A stretch of 64,000 nucleotides of DNA from Perlabentimonas sp041656735 (GCA_041656735.1 JBBACY010000015.1:1-64000); one strand, 5' to 3'; positions 34,307-43,483 are shown, counted from the stretch's first letter. The notes: generated from the letters alone by a model not told the origin. Numbers and translations are program-made.

Positions 34307-36016
34307 ATGAAATTGAGCTACAAACAGAAATTGTTTTTATACTTTTTCGTTATTTTCTCTCTCTTTACGTTTGGGATTGTTGTTTTTGAACGGTCACAAG
34401 AGAAACAATACCGAACAGAAGCATTGGAAGAAAAACTAGATGCTTATACCCAAATAATTAATGCGGCATTTGTTCGGGGACAAGGTCTCGATAGTTTGGC
34501 AATACTACTTCCAGCAAATATTCGTATAACATTGATAGACGATCAGGGGGTTGTACAATATGACAATGCCATTAACGATTTGTCAACTTTAGAAAATCAT
34601 GCTGGACGACCCGAAATAGTTGAAGCTAAAACAGAACTCAAGGCTGTAAGTATCAGGATTTCATCTTCAAATAATCAGGAGTATCTTTATTATGCTAAAA
34701 GTTTTAATGGGTACGTAATTCGTGTTGCTTTGCCATATGATATTAAGGTACAGAACTTCATCAAGTCGGACAATCTTTTTTTGTATTATATCATTGCGCT
34801 GTTTCTGGGTATGTTGATTTTGATAAATCTTGTGGCAACGAGATTTGGGAAATCAATTAAGCAGCTGCGAGATCTTATTCTCTCATCCGATGACGAAATA
34901 GATAATGCTGATGTAAAGTTTCCACAAGATGAGTTGGGTGAGATTAGTGAGAAAATTGTGGAAAATTTCAAACAGCTCAAAATCAATGAGAAAAAGATAG
35001 CTCAAGAACGAGAGAAACTGCTGCAACATGTTCATAGTTCAGAAGAAGGAGTCTGCTTTTTCTCCGATAGTCATGCGGTTGAGTTTTATAATGGTCTGTT
35101 TATTCAATATCTTAATGTTATTACTGACCTTACCAATGGGGAACCATCTTTGATGTTTTCGGACGCTGCATTCAACGAGCTGAATACATTCTTAACTTCT
35201 GGAATAGAGCGGAGTAATTATTTTGAAAAGCAGATAGAAAGTCACAGCAGATATTTCTCACTCAGAGCCAACGTGTTTGAGGACAAGAGTTTTGAGGTTA
35301 TTATAAATGATATCACCAAGCAACGAAAAACTCGTTTGTTAAAACAGGAGATGACGGGCAATATTGCTCATGAATTGCGCACCCCAGTGACAAGTATTCG
35401 TGGTTATCTTGAAACAGTTTTAGAAAAACAATTAGATGTAGATAAAGAGCGTCAGTTCTTGACAAAAGCATACAAGCAGGTTCTGGTTCTATCCGAGCTT
35501 ATACAAGACATGAGTCTTATTACAAAGATTGAAGAAGCACCAGCTTCATTTTCATTGCAAGCTGTAAGTATATGTAAAGTACTTGCAGATTTGAAAAGCG
35601 ACCTTGAACTTCCATTGCAAGAAAATGGAATTGATGTGAGTTGGGATATTCCAGATGGCTTAATTGTTAAGTCGAATTACAACTTGCTCTATTCAATTTT
35701 TAGAAATCTGACAGACAATGTAGTTCGTTATGCTGGAAGCGACGTGAAGATATCGATAAATCAGTATAATGAAGACAAGAATTTCTTTTATTTCTTATTT
35801 TCCGATACAGGTGTTGGCATTGAGAATGAGCAACACTTAAATCGTTTGTTTGAACGCTTTTATAGAATTAATGAGGGGCGTACTCGTGATACGGGTGGGT
35901 CAGGATTAGGCTTGTCAATTGTGAAAAATGCTATTTTATTGCATAAAGGGACAATCATAGTTAAAAATAGGTTGGGCGGAGGATTAGAGTTTTTATTTAA
36001 ACTGCCCAGATTCTAA
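34307..36016 (+). CDS. phoR: PhoR-type phosphate sensor histidine kinase
   Basis: This 569-aa inner-membrane kinase starts 3 bp after the regulator. It has two membrane segments (about 10-27 and 155-175) around a roughly 125-residue extracytoplasmic part, a HAMP-like linker (FGKSIKQLRDLILSSDDEIDNADVKFPQDELGEI), a PAS-like region (about 245-340), HisKA with NIAHELRTPVTSIRGYLE and HATPase motifs NLTDNVVRYAG, FSDTGVGIENE and RDTGGSGLGLSIVKNAI. It ends the operon; no clear terminator follows. Confidence 0.92.
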   Translation: MKLSYKQKLFLYFFVIFSLFTFGIVVFERSQEKQYRTEALEEKLDAYTQIINAAFVRGQGLDSLAILLPANIRITLIDDQGVVQYDNAINDLSTLENHAGRPEIVEAKTELKAVSIRISSSNNQEYLYYAKSFNGYVIRVALPYDIKVQNFIKSDNLFLYYIIALFLGMLILINLVATRFGKSIKQLRDLILSSDDEIDNADVKFPQDELGEISEKIVENFKQLKINEKKIAQEREKLLQHVHSSEEGVCFFSDSHAVEFYNGLFIQYLNVITDLTNGEPSLMFSDAAFNELNTFLTSGIERSNYFEKQIESHSRYFSLRANVFEDKSFEVIINDITKQRKTRLLKQEMTGNIAHELRTPVTSIRGYLETVLEKQLDVDKERQFLTKAYKQVLVLSELIQDMSLITKIEEAPASFSLQAVSICKVLADLKSDLELPLQENGIDVSWDIPDGLIVKSNYNLLYSIFRNLTDNVVRYAGSDVKISINQYNEDKNFFYFLFSDTGVGIENEQHLNRLFERFYRINEGRTRDTGGSGLGLSIVKNAILLHKGTIIVKNRLGGGLEFLFKLPRF

Positions 36017-36133
36017 GTTTTTTTTCTTTTATAAAAACGGATATACATATTAATAAATACGTGACAATCTCAATAACAACCTAAGCATGTGTATAAAAGT
36101 GTAATCGCTAAACTTATTCCCAATTACTTCCCG

Positions 36134-36410
36134 TTATAGTATGATCTCTTCTTTAAATTCTGCCTTCCAATTTTTAAGACCATCGCTTTCAATATGCAAT
36201 AGCTTAGTGCGGGCTTTCAAAGACGAGGTTTTATATCTGCCCCCCAACTTCCTTAAACTTCTCTACAAACGAAACAATCCTTTCAAATACACTTTGTTTT
36301 TTTGTCAAATACTGAGGATTCAAAGGACTCATTCTTGGCAAAATAGCATTGAGTTCTGTCCCGTTTTCACTGGCATATTCTCGTTTTAATGATGCTGTGA
36401 TGTATCGCAA
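36134..36410 (-). pseudogene. Frameshifted small gene or gene tail of unknown family
   Basis: On the minus strand, from about 36410, one frame reads LRYITASLKREYASENG..., then LPRMSPLNPQYLTKKQSVFERIVSFVEKF, and stops just after a run of six G (C6 on the plus strand, 36240-36245). Removing one G continues the protein through YKTSSLKARTKLLHIESDG and KNWKAEFKEEIIL to a stop at 36134. The two parts join smoothly, so a one-base insertion in the G-run is likely, whether a true mutation or a sequencing error. The family is not recognised. Its 5' end overlaps the end of the barrel gene at 36367-37995. Confidence 0.45.
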
Positions 36411-37995
36411 GCATACCCAGCGAAAAAGTTAGGAACGGGCCAAAATGGAATCCTATAAAATTCCAAGGGGCGTATAGTTGGGTTTGTGAAGTGAGCAGCA
36501 ATCGGCTGTTACCAGATAGTATGGGACTGTTGAATCCTTTTAGCCCGTACTCCTTATTTATGGTTAAGGTATCATAATCGGTGCGGTTTATGCCAACAAC
36601 AAGTTGGGGTTTTATAAATTGCCTTAATTTCCAGTTTCTAATTTCAATTAGGTTGGTAAAATAGTCTATGCCAGCACTAAAAACTCCCCGCTCGGCTTTT
36701 GATGCGTGTATGAATGTGCCATACTCGAAATTGTAGCTCAGGTAACCCCATTTATGGTAATCGCCCGAAGAATAACGGGCTCCGATATATACATTCCCAG
36801 CATTGTTTTTTTGCTGAAAACCAGTGGTTAAACTAATCACTTTCCCAACCGGCACATCTTCGGTTATCCCAAATTTAAAAATGTACTTATCCTTTACATA
36901 TAAGCGTGATGAGACGCCTATACTTGTGAGATAAAAATTCTCGTTGGTATAAAACTGGAGTGTATCAATTGTTTCAAGGGGTTTTTCGAGAAACCGAGTT
37001 CGGATAAAACGCACGCTAGAAATGAAGTTTGTTGTGCGGTTAAAATCTGAGTTCCCCTTGAAAAGGCGGGTGGCATTTCCAGCCCAAAAATCTTGCTGGT
37101 TATACTTATAGTGCATATTGTTAACGGACCAAATAGTATCGTTATGAAAGTTTTGGGAAACACTTACACCAGCGGCCCATTTTGCAAAGGGTGAGAAAAA
37201 CGGTCTGTCAACCGCTATGCTTTTAATAAAGTTTCCGTATTCGTCAATGCCGTATTGTATTGATGAATTAATATAGGTGTTGCGAAAGTTGGGAACGTAA
37301 TATTTCGTTTTATAGGCGTAGTTGTTGGTTGAGTAATTCCATATAAGGTTATTTTGAAACTCATGGCCTAGTCCCAAAAAATTATTTTCTCTCAGGTTGG
37401 CGGTAATGCGCGACGAGGAGATTGAACCACCCGGAATGAGGCTCCATTTATCTAATTCACGAATATAAACATCAACAGAGTCGGGGCTTTCGGGTACAGT
37501 CTCTACGTAAAACTGCACATCGGTTATGTAACTCATACTGCGAACTAGTCGCTCAGATTCGTTTGCTCGCAAAGCATCAAAGGGTTGGTTTTTACGGATA
37601 AGCAGTAAGTTACGAATGGTGCTGTTTCGTGTTTTTAGGTGAAAGTGATTTCCTACCTTTGAAGTAAAACCCAACGATGAGGTAATGGAGTCGCCTATTG
37701 AATTGCCAAAAGGGTCAAGCGTTACAATGTTAATGTTCCTTATAACCTTTCCTTCAAATGTGGAGTATGGTTTTTGTATTCGAATTTCGTTCTTCTTTTT
37801 TTGTTTTAAATCGGCCGCCACTGGCTTAAAAAACAGGCGAAACATGAATCGAGTAAACTTATTCTGGTTGGTATAGGCTTCAATTTTACCATAAAATTGG
37901 GTTGTATCCTTAGTAGCTGAAACTTCCTGAGCAATTGCAGAATTATTTACTGATACTGAAACAAAAAGAAGTATAATCACGATTTTGACCCACAT
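36367..37995 (-). CDS. BamA/surface-antigen-like outer-membrane barrel protein, C-terminus doubtful
   Basis: This 542-aa protein has a signal peptide (IVIILLFVSVSVNNSAIAQE), a POTRA-like part (about 80-175: GKVIRNINIVTLDPFG, YITDVQFYVETVPESPDSVDVYIRELDKWSL) and a long beta barrel (about 180-535). It ends FHFGPFLTFSLGMLA and then twelve unlike residues ending RICQ. The expected last barrel strands and a terminal aromatic residue are missing, and another reading frame takes over at the same place, so the gene may be truncated. It is the last gene of the mla-type operon and may be its outer-membrane lipid exit or assembly partner. Confidence 0.75.
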   Translation of the reverse strand: MWVKIVIILLFVSVSVNNSAIAQEVSATKDTTQFYGKIEAYTNQNKFTRFMFRLFFKPVAADLKQKKKNEIRIQKPYSTFEGKVIRNINIVTLDPFGNSIGDSITSSLGFTSKVGNHFHLKTRNSTIRNLLLIRKNQPFDALRANESERLVRSMSYITDVQFYVETVPESPDSVDVYIRELDKWSLIPGGSISSSRITANLRENNFLGLGHEFQNNLIWNYSTNNYAYKTKYYVPNFRNTYINSSIQYGIDEYGNFIKSIAVDRPFFSPFAKWAAGVSVSQNFHNDTIWSVNNMHYKYNQQDFWAGNATRLFKGNSDFNRTTNFISSVRFIRTRFLEKPLETIDTLQFYTNENFYLTSIGVSSRLYVKDKYIFKFGITEDVPVGKVISLTTGFQQKNNAGNVYIGARYSSGDYHKWGYLSYNFEYGTFIHASKAERGVFSAGIDYFTNLIEIRNWKLRQFIKPQLVVGINRTDYDTLTINKEYGLKGFNSPILSGNSRLLLTSQTQLYAPWNFIGFHFGPFLTFSLGMLAIHHSIIKTRICQ

Positions 37996-38018
37996 TTGCG
38001 TTTTTCATTTCCAAGGGT

Positions 38019-38954
38019 TTATTTCTTTTCCTTTTCAGCTTCCTCTCTCTTCAGTTTCTCTTCTTTTTTTGCCTTCCGTTTAAAATAGCCCCTGAATAGA
38101 AAATTATGCTTGAGTGCTTCCAAGTTCTCATTTAGTCCCACAGAACTTTCCTTTAAATTTAAAATGGTTTCTGTTAAGTGTCCAGAGGTTGTTGTATCTT
38201 GAATTAACATACCCAGCGTGCCTTGTCCGCTGTTTATTTTCACCATTATTTCACCAAGCTGGTTTGAGGCAACTTCGGTTTTGGCCGCGGTTTTCTGTAA
38301 GCTTTCCATAAAAACAACTATGTTTTTTCCTGCAACATCAAGAGTTTCATCCAAGCCTTCCGAACTGCTCTTAAGGTTCACAATCATTTGATTGATATTT
38401 TCTGCAATGGTAGAGTCTTGTATTAACCTGCCCAGTGTGCCCTGCCCGCTATTAATGTTTATCATAATTTCGGCAAGTTGTAGTGAAATTACCTCAACAT
38501 TTACCGATGTTGTTTGTAAACTTGCCAAAATGGCGTCGGTTTCAACAGGCTCTTTTGATGCGAGTTTTTGCCCGTCCTTTGCCGTGGGTGCATCGGTACT
38601 TCCTTGTGAAATAACAAGCAGGCGGTCACCAATAAGCCCCTCGGAGCCAACAGCAACCACACAGTCGGATTTAATAAACTGTTGAACATCCTTCCTTATC
38701 AACATATCAACCAAAACAGTTGAGTCGTTAATAATTTTAATATTATCCACTGTTCCCACGTTTATTCCGGTAAAGCGAACATTGTTTCCCACCTGCAGCC
38801 CGCTCACATTTCGGAAATTTGCTGAAAGTCTGATAATTGGGTTAAACAAATTTTGCTGTTTCCCGATAATAAAAATGGCTAGTACAAACAGCGCCACACC
38901 ACCAATGATGAACATTCCTAACCGTACTTTGAATTTTTCAGTATGTGTATCCAT
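38019..38954 (-). CDS. mlaD: MCE-domain substrate-binding protein (MlaD type)
   Basis: This 311-aa protein is anchored by one N-terminal membrane segment (MFIIGGVALFVLAIFIIG). The MCE domain follows (about 35-115: LSANFRNVSGLQVGNNVRFTGINVGTVDNIKI, VVAVGSEGLIGDRLLVIS). The C-terminal half contains two near-identical helical repeats, each with Q-L-x-E-I-M-x-x-I-N-S-G-Q-G-T-L-G and L-I-Q-D, and ends in a Lys/Glu-rich tail. It forms the periplasmic ring of an ABC lipid transporter with the two genes upstream; the direction of lipid flow is not known here. Confidence 0.9.
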   Translation of the reverse strand: MDTHTEKFKVRLGMFIIGGVALFVLAIFIIGKQQNLFNPIIRLSANFRNVSGLQVGNNVRFTGINVGTVDNIKIINDSTVLVDMLIRKDVQQFIKSDCVVAVGSEGLIGDRLLVISQGSTDAPTAKDGQKLASKEPVETDAILASLQTTSVNVEVISLQLAEIMININSGQGTLGRLIQDSTIAENINQMIVNLKSSSEGLDETLDVAGKNIVVFMESLQKTAAKTEVASNQLGEIMVKINSGQGTLGMLIQDTTTSGHLTETILNLKESSVGLNENLEALKHNFLFRGYFKRKAKKEEKLKREEAEKEKK

Positions 38955-38971
38955 GATTTCTTTTTTTGTTT

Positions 38972-39733
38972 TTATTTAAAGAACGGCTTTATGTTCGGGT
39001 CTGTGGATTTTTCAAACATCTCCAGGCTTCCCTCCATATAGTTTGTTCCGTCTAGTAGCATAATTACACGGTTTGCATTGGTGCGTGCGCAGGCAATATC
39101 ATGCGTAATAATTATTGACGACGTTTTGTATTTTTCTTGAACCTCATTGATGAGCAAGCTTATTTCATCGGAGGTTACCGGGTCGAGCCCCGTTGTAGGC
39201 TCATCGTACAGCATTATTTCTGGGTCAATAACGATGGTTCGTGCTAGGCTTATCCTTTTACGCATACCACCCGAAAGTTCCGAGGGCATTTTGTTTGATG
39301 AGTTGGGTAGCCCCACGTTTTCTAGCACTTCAGCAATCTTTTCGTCGATTTGCTTTTTTGTGAGCTCTTTTTTTATTCTCTTTAAATGAAATTCTAGGTT
39401 CTGTTTTACCGTCATAGAATCATAGAGTGCCCCACTTTGAAATAGAAAGCCAATCTTTTTTCTGAGCTCGTTTAAATCTTCTCGGTTTAGGGTTGTTACA
39501 TCTTGCCCAAATACATTAATTGCCCCGCCGTCAGATTTTAGTAACCTCACAATACATTTTATGAGTACAGATTTTCCGCTACCCGATTTACCAAGCACCA
39601 CAAGGTTTTCTCCCCTAAATAGTTTTAAGGAAACATCTTTTAATACTGCCTGATTATCGAACGATTTGTAAAGACTGTTTATTTCAATTACAGTCTCGTT
39701 GTCGTTGGGTTTATGTGGAGAATATGTATTCAT
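38972..39733 (-). CDS. mlaF: Mla-type ABC transporter ATPase (MlaF)
   Basis: The 253-aa ATPase of the lipid transporter has Walker A GKSGSGKSVL, Q-loop LFQSGALYDSMTVKQNLEF (the LFQxGALFDS form is typical for MlaF), signature ELSGGMRKRISLARTI, Walker B IMLYDEPTTGLDPVT and switch His in ITHD. It lies 17 bp after the permease gene and 17 bp before the MCE gene. The whole unit is under regulon site E. Confidence 0.94.
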   Translation of the reverse strand: MNTYSPHKPNDNETVIEINSLYKSFDNQAVLKDVSLKLFRGENLVVLGKSGSGKSVLIKCIVRLLKSDGGAINVFGQDVTTLNREDLNELRKKIGFLFQSGALYDSMTVKQNLEFHLKRIKKELTKKQIDEKIAEVLENVGLPNSSNKMPSELSGGMRKRISLARTIVIDPEIMLYDEPTTGLDPVTSDEISLLINEVQEKYKTSSIIITHDIACARTNANRVIMLLDGTNYMEGSLEMFEKSTDPNIKPFFK

Positions 39734-39750
39734 ATCCGCTTGTTTTAAAT

Positions 39751-40593
39751 TTATACTACTAACATATCAGATATTTGTACTGCAATTAAGTCGATTACAA
39801 TTACTAGCAAAGAAGCCAGCACTACGGCCGAGTTGGCAGCAATACCTACGCTAGCGGTACCACGACCGGCATTATAACCCTTGTAGCACCCAACCAATCC
39901 GATTACTGCACCGAAAAAGAATGTTTTTACCACGGCTGGCAGAAAGTCAATAAACTCTACCGCACTAAATGCCTGAGAGAAGTACAGAACAAAACTTACA
40001 CTCCCTTTTATATTGGCACCTGCCCAGCCTCCTAAAATGCCTAGGGCATCGGCATATAAAACGAGTAAAGGAATCATGAGCGTTGCTGCAAGTACTCGGG
40101 TAACAACCAAAAATCGCATGGGGTTTATTGATGAGACTTCCATGGCCTCTATCTGTTCGGTTACTTTCATTGAGCCCAGTTCGGCACCCATGCCCGAGCC
40201 AATTTTACCTGCACATATCAAGGCAGTAATTACGGGCCCTATCTCCCTAATAAGCGACATGGTTACCATGCCAGGAAGCAACGAAACAGCCCCGAAGTTA
40301 ACCAATGCAGGGCGCGACTGGATTGTTAGCACCAAGCCCATTATGGCTCCTGTAACTGTAATTAAGGGCAATGATTTATAGCCAATTTGAAAGCACTGAC
40401 GGAAAAATTCTTTAAATTCAAAATCACGCGAAAACATTTCCTTTGTTAGCACACTAATAAATAGAAAAACCGAAGCAACTTCAGCAAAAAATAGGCTTGC
40501 AATTTGCGTTTTCTCTAGTGTTTTTTCACTCAGCCTTTTGGATTGCTGGGTTGCAAATCCTTTAACTCTAATGACTGGAACGATTTTTTTCAT
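39751..40593 (-). CDS. mlaE: Mla-type ABC transporter permease (MlaE)
   Basis: The 280-aa inner-membrane permease of the MCE lipid transporter has five to six membrane segments. Family motifs are LPLITVTGAIMGLVLTIQ, REIGPVITALICAGKIGSGMGAELGSMKVTEQIEAMEVSSINPMRFLVVTRVLAA and GCYKGYNAGRGTASVGIAANSAVV. It is the first gene of a four-gene operon (permease, ATPase, MCE protein, barrel protein) and starts 70 bp after the -7 box of site E. The operon keeps outer-membrane lipid asymmetry in other bacteria. Confidence 0.94.
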   Translation of the reverse strand: MKKIVPVIRVKGFATQQSKRLSEKTLEKTQIASLFFAEVASVFLFISVLTKEMFSRDFEFKEFFRQCFQIGYKSLPLITVTGAIMGLVLTIQSRPALVNFGAVSLLPGMVTMSLIREIGPVITALICAGKIGSGMGAELGSMKVTEQIEAMEVSSINPMRFLVVTRVLAATLMIPLLVLYADALGILGGWAGANIKGSVSFVLYFSQAFSAVEFIDFLPAVVKTFFFGAVIGLVGCYKGYNAGRGTASVGIAANSAVVLASLLVIVIDLIAVQISDMLVV

Positions 40594-40663
40594 ATTGTAG
40601 TCCTTTTGAATTAAAGTGTTTCGTTCGTATAAACATTTTTCGCTGTTGCTGTTTAATTAACAG

Positions 40664-40729
40664 TAAATGTATGTATAATTGCTTTGGAAAATGTTACAGC
40701 ATTTGTGGGAATAGTTACATCATTCACAC
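40664..40729 (-). promoter_or_regulatory. Regulon promoter, site E
   Basis: On the minus strand: half-site 1 GTGTGAATGATGTAAC (40729-40714), 14 bases, CTGTAACA (40699-40692), 20 bases, -7 box TACATTTA (40671-40664). The leader to mlaE is 70 bp, longer than at the other sites. Confidence 0.85.
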
Positions 40730-40742
40730 ATTTTGCAACGTG

Positions 40743-41843
40743 TTACTTTCGAACTATTTTTTTCAGAATAGGGTTTATCATTTTCTTTTGTGGCATAGTA
40801 TCGCCCAACAAGAAACCCCAATGTTTTAACGACTCAACATGGTCGAATATGAGCTTGGTTATAGCCGTAATTGGAATGGCAACTACCATACCTGGGATAC
40901 CCCACAATGCTGCAAATCCAATTACAGCGATTAGCGTAGCCAGTGCATTTAGCTTTACTTGAGAACCAACTATTTTTGGGGTAATAAAATTATTGTCGAT
41001 AAATTGGGTTAGTACGTAAAGCGCCAAAACAAGTAACGCAAACCAGGGCGATGTTTTTGTAACTACGGCAATTACCATGGGCATTAATGCTGCAATGATA
41101 GAACCAAGGTATGGAATGAGGTTGAGAAAGGCACCAATTACACCTAGAATTATTGCATACTCAATACCCAGTAACAATAGACCAATAGTGTACATTGTAG
41201 CAATAATGGCTACTTGCAGCATAAGCCCAATAAGGTAGCGATGTATTAATGTTTTTGTTAAATTTATCACTTCACTAACCTTGCTTCGGTGGTCGGCACC
41301 AAAAACTCTACGTAAAAACTCAATTATTAGAGGCCGGTAAAATAGCAACATAAATATATAAACGGGAATCAGAAATAGAAAAACCAATACACTGCTGAGG
41401 CTTGCTATGGTTTGCCCAATTTGTAGACTGCTGATAAGCTCGTTCTTGGTTTTTAAAATCCATGCAGTAATCTCACGATTACTTAAATTAAAATGCCCCG
41501 AAATCCAGACAATTGTTTGGTTAAGAATTTCTGAAAATTTATCTACCAACTTTGGGAATGATTCAGTAAACTTACCTATCTGTGAAAATGCGATAGCACC
41601 TATTGATGCAATAACCAGAAAGGTGAGGAAAAGAGTAATAATAATGGCCAAAATCCGATTCACTTTAATCTTTATAAGCAAGTTTACAACCGGGTGCAGT
41701 ACAATAGCAATAATGGTTGCAAAAACCAGCGGAATAATAATGCCTTTTGCCATATACAAAATAAATATAAAGGCAATTATGCCAATAAGTATTATGGGTA
41801 TTTTTATACTTATGGGTATTTTCGTATTTGTGTTAGTTACCAT
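40743..41843 (-). CDS. AI-2E/PerM-family membrane protein
   Basis: The 366-aa protein has eight hydrophobic segments and the family's conserved parts: IPLVFATIIAIVLHPVVNLLIK, the amphipathic central part (FPKLVDKFSEILNQTIVWISGHFN) and the C-terminal block LIPYLGSIIAALMPMVIAVV, FIDNNFITPKIVGSQVKLNALATLIAVIGFAALWGIPGMVVAIP. Members include the AI-2 exporter TqsA and Na+/H+ antiporter-like proteins; the substrate here is unknown. It is the last gene of the ytxH operon started by site F. Confidence 0.87.
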   Translation of the reverse strand: MVTNTNTKIPISIKIPIILIGIIAFIFILYMAKGIIIPLVFATIIAIVLHPVVNLLIKIKVNRILAIIITLFLTFLVIASIGAIAFSQIGKFTESFPKLVDKFSEILNQTIVWISGHFNLSNREITAWILKTKNELISSLQIGQTIASLSSVLVFLFLIPVYIFMLLFYRPLIIEFLRRVFGADHRSKVSEVINLTKTLIHRYLIGLMLQVAIIATMYTIGLLLLGIEYAIILGVIGAFLNLIPYLGSIIAALMPMVIAVVTKTSPWFALLVLALYVLTQFIDNNFITPKIVGSQVKLNALATLIAVIGFAALWGIPGMVVAIPITAITKLIFDHVESLKHWGFLLGDTMPQKKMINPILKKIVRK

Positions 41844-41852
41844 TGATGTGTT

Positions 41853-42233
41853 TTATTTTCTTTTTTGAAAAAAATGGTCTGAAATGTATTGACTAAAGGC
41901 CCTAACTGCTTCTGGGTTTTTTGCTATTATATTGGTAACCCCAAATTGCAAAACAACTCCCAATAGTTTTTTAAATACATTACTATTTTCACTAACAACA
42001 ACTTTTTTAGATACATAGCCAGCGGCAAGGCCAAGGGTTGTACTTAAAAGATTGTCGGCAAGGTAAGGTGAGTCGGACATCTCCTTCAGTGCATTTTGAA
42101 TTATGTTAACAGGTTTTAAACTTTCATAAGCCTGATGAAAGTCTTCTTTCATCAACTTTCGCTTTATATCCTGCTCTACTTCCAGTAATTGGATTGTATC
42201 CTGAAGTTGGGAGGTGTATGATGTGCTTTTCAT
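41853..42233 (-). CDS. Conserved small protein of the stress operon
   Basis: This 126-aa protein has a charged N-terminal helix (residues 10-45) and a small hydrophobic part (LLSTTLGLAAGYVSKKVVVSENSNVFKKLLGVVLQFGVTNIIAKNPE). The family is not recognised. The GLAAGY...KLLG...G..N pattern with a short amphipathic middle suggests a membrane-attached protein. Tight spacing, 6 bp after the holin-like gene and 9 bp before the AI-2E-type gene, shows co-transcription. Confidence 0.7.
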   Translation of the reverse strand: MKSTSYTSQLQDTIQLLEVEQDIKRKLMKEDFHQAYESLKPVNIIQNALKEMSDSPYLADNLLSTTLGLAAGYVSKKVVVSENSNVFKKLLGVVLQFGVTNIIAKNPEAVRAFSQYISDHFFQKRK

Positions 42234-42239
42234 TATATT

Positions 42240-42593
42240 CTATTTAAGTGCCTGTTTTATGATAGAATCGGAAACTTTCCTCTTAAATCGCTTGTGTAAA
42301 AAAAGATGCACAAAAAGCCCAATAACCAAATAGAATGCAGCAACCACAAAAAAAACATAATACATATTCTCGAGTATCTCGCCAAGGTAAAGTGCCACAC
42401 CCAAATTGAGGAAAAGTAAGAACAACGTTAGAATTGATATAACAATAAGACGTGGAATTAAAGTGGAAATCACATCTGCTGTTTTATCAATTGCCTTTAG
42501 TTTTACAAGTTCGTAACTTGTTTTACCATAGTCGGTAGCGCTTTCCAGTAAGCTTTCAATTGAATCTTTTAAAGTTTCTGTAGTTTCGGGCAT
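42240..42593 (-). CDS. Holin-X-like membrane protein
   Basis: The 117-aa protein has an amphipathic N-terminal helix (LKDSIESLLESATDYGKTSYELVKLKAIDKTADVISTL) and two membrane segments (about 48-70 and 78-98) with a basic C-terminus. This matches the phage-holin-like family (Holin-X/DUF1469 type) found beside ytxH genes in many bacteria. In this setting it is a chromosomal stress-block protein rather than a phage gene, since no other phage gene is near. Confidence 0.75.
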   Translation of the reverse strand: MPETTETLKDSIESLLESATDYGKTSYELVKLKAIDKTADVISTLIPRLIVISILTLFLLFLNLGVALYLGEILENMYYVFFVVAAFYLVIGLFVHLFLHKRFKRKVSDSIIKQALK

Positions 42594-42615
42594 AATACTG
42601 TTTTTTTTGTAAATA

Positions 42616-42906
42616 TTAAGTAATTTCTCGTAGCTGTGTTGTGTCTTCTATGGTTAGTAGGAACATTGTTTTTGCATCTGTTGAGAGGCTATATTTTGTG
42701 TTATCGTGTAGTGAAAACAGCTGGCCTTCATTTATAATAACCGATTCTTTTCTTGTTTTTAACTTCAGCATCCCCTCAATTACCTGAAAAGTAACCGAAT
42801 CACCACATTGATAAGAGTCAATCTCTATATTCTCATGAATGGCAGTTAGCAGAATTTGCTTTTCTGGCCTGTTAACAAGAATTTTAGAATATATTTTCCC
42901 TCTCAT
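42616..42906 (-). CDS. Small cupin-like protein
   Basis: This 96-aa protein is made mostly of beta strands: KILVNRPEKQILLTAIHENIEIDSYQCGDSVTFQVIEGMLKLKTRKESVIINEGQLFSLHDNTKYSLSTDAKTMFLLTI. The G(x)5...E-G...L-H-D order fits a minimal cupin, though the metal-binding histidines are few. It lies in the ytxH-holin operon, 177 bp after ytxH, with no own promoter seen. Confidence 0.6.
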   Translation of the reverse strand: MRGKIYSKILVNRPEKQILLTAIHENIEIDSYQCGDSVTFQVIEGMLKLKTRKESVIINEGQLFSLHDNTKYSLSTDAKTMFLLTIEDTTQLREIT

Positions 42907-43083
42907 TGCAGTGTTGTTTTAATTACAGTTTTTTAAAAAACACCTTGGCAAAATGAAACTGTACAAGAATTCAATCGTTGACGATTTCATTTTGCTATAG
43001 GAGTCTTTTTTTATTGTATCTGTAGTTATTTCCTTAAGTGCATAATATTTATTGTACTCTCTGGAAGTCTACTTTAACTCACG

Positions 43084-43383
43084 TTATTTTTGTGCTTTTC
43101 CAGCCTCTTCTGTTTTGGGTATTTTCTTTTCTGCAAAATCGGCAACATCTTCTTTTACCCTTTCGGCATATTCGCTTACGTCATCTTTTATCGATTCGAA
43201 TTTTTCGATAACAACATCAATTAATTCATCAATTTTATCCTTTGATGAACCATACAAATCTTCACCTTTCTTTATAATTCTTCTCCGTGTTTTTGATCCT
43301 TTTGCAGGGGCTAATAAAATTCCTGCTATTGCTCCAGCGGCTAAGCCAGCTAGAACGCCTAATGCAACTTTTCCTGAATTCAT
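43084..43383 (-). CDS. YtxH-domain small membrane protein
   Basis: The 99-aa protein has the YtxH signature: one Gly/Ala-rich membrane segment directly after the start (VALGVLAGLAAGAIAGILLAPAKGSKTRR) and a long charged helix (residues 40-99). YtxH-like proteins belong to the general stress response in Firmicutes. Here the gene is the first after regulon site F, 34 bp from the -7 box, and heads an operon with cupin, holin-like, small protein and AI-2E-type genes. Confidence 0.85.
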   Translation of the reverse strand: MNSGKVALGVLAGLAAGAIAGILLAPAKGSKTRRRIIKKGEDLYGSSKDKIDELIDVVIEKFESIKDDVSEYAERVKEDVADFAEKKIPKTEEAGKAQK

Positions 43384-43417
43384 AATCGTAATTTTTAATT
43401 GTTTTTACTATTTGATG

Positions 43418-43483
43418 CAATGTTAGTTCAATTTGTGCTAAAATTTGTTACACAATTCATATAAACAGTTACATCATTCACTC
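43418..43483 (-). promoter_or_regulatory. Regulon promoter, site F
   Basis: On the minus strand: half-site 1 GAGTGAATGATGTAAC (43483-43468), 14 bases, GTGTAACA (43453-43446), 20 bases, -7 box TAACATTG (43425-43418). Half-site 2, ATATGAATTGTGTAAC, is the clearest second copy of the half-site in the window. Confidence 0.87.

Noticed and set aside
36141..36389. 82-residue plus-strand ORF
   Set aside because: It opposes two open stretches on the minus strand that read more like protein, and it has no promoter, signal or known motif.
42240..42593. Prophage remnant suggested by the holin-like gene
   Set aside because: No other phage gene is near. Holin-X-like proteins next to ytxH are ordinary chromosomal genes.
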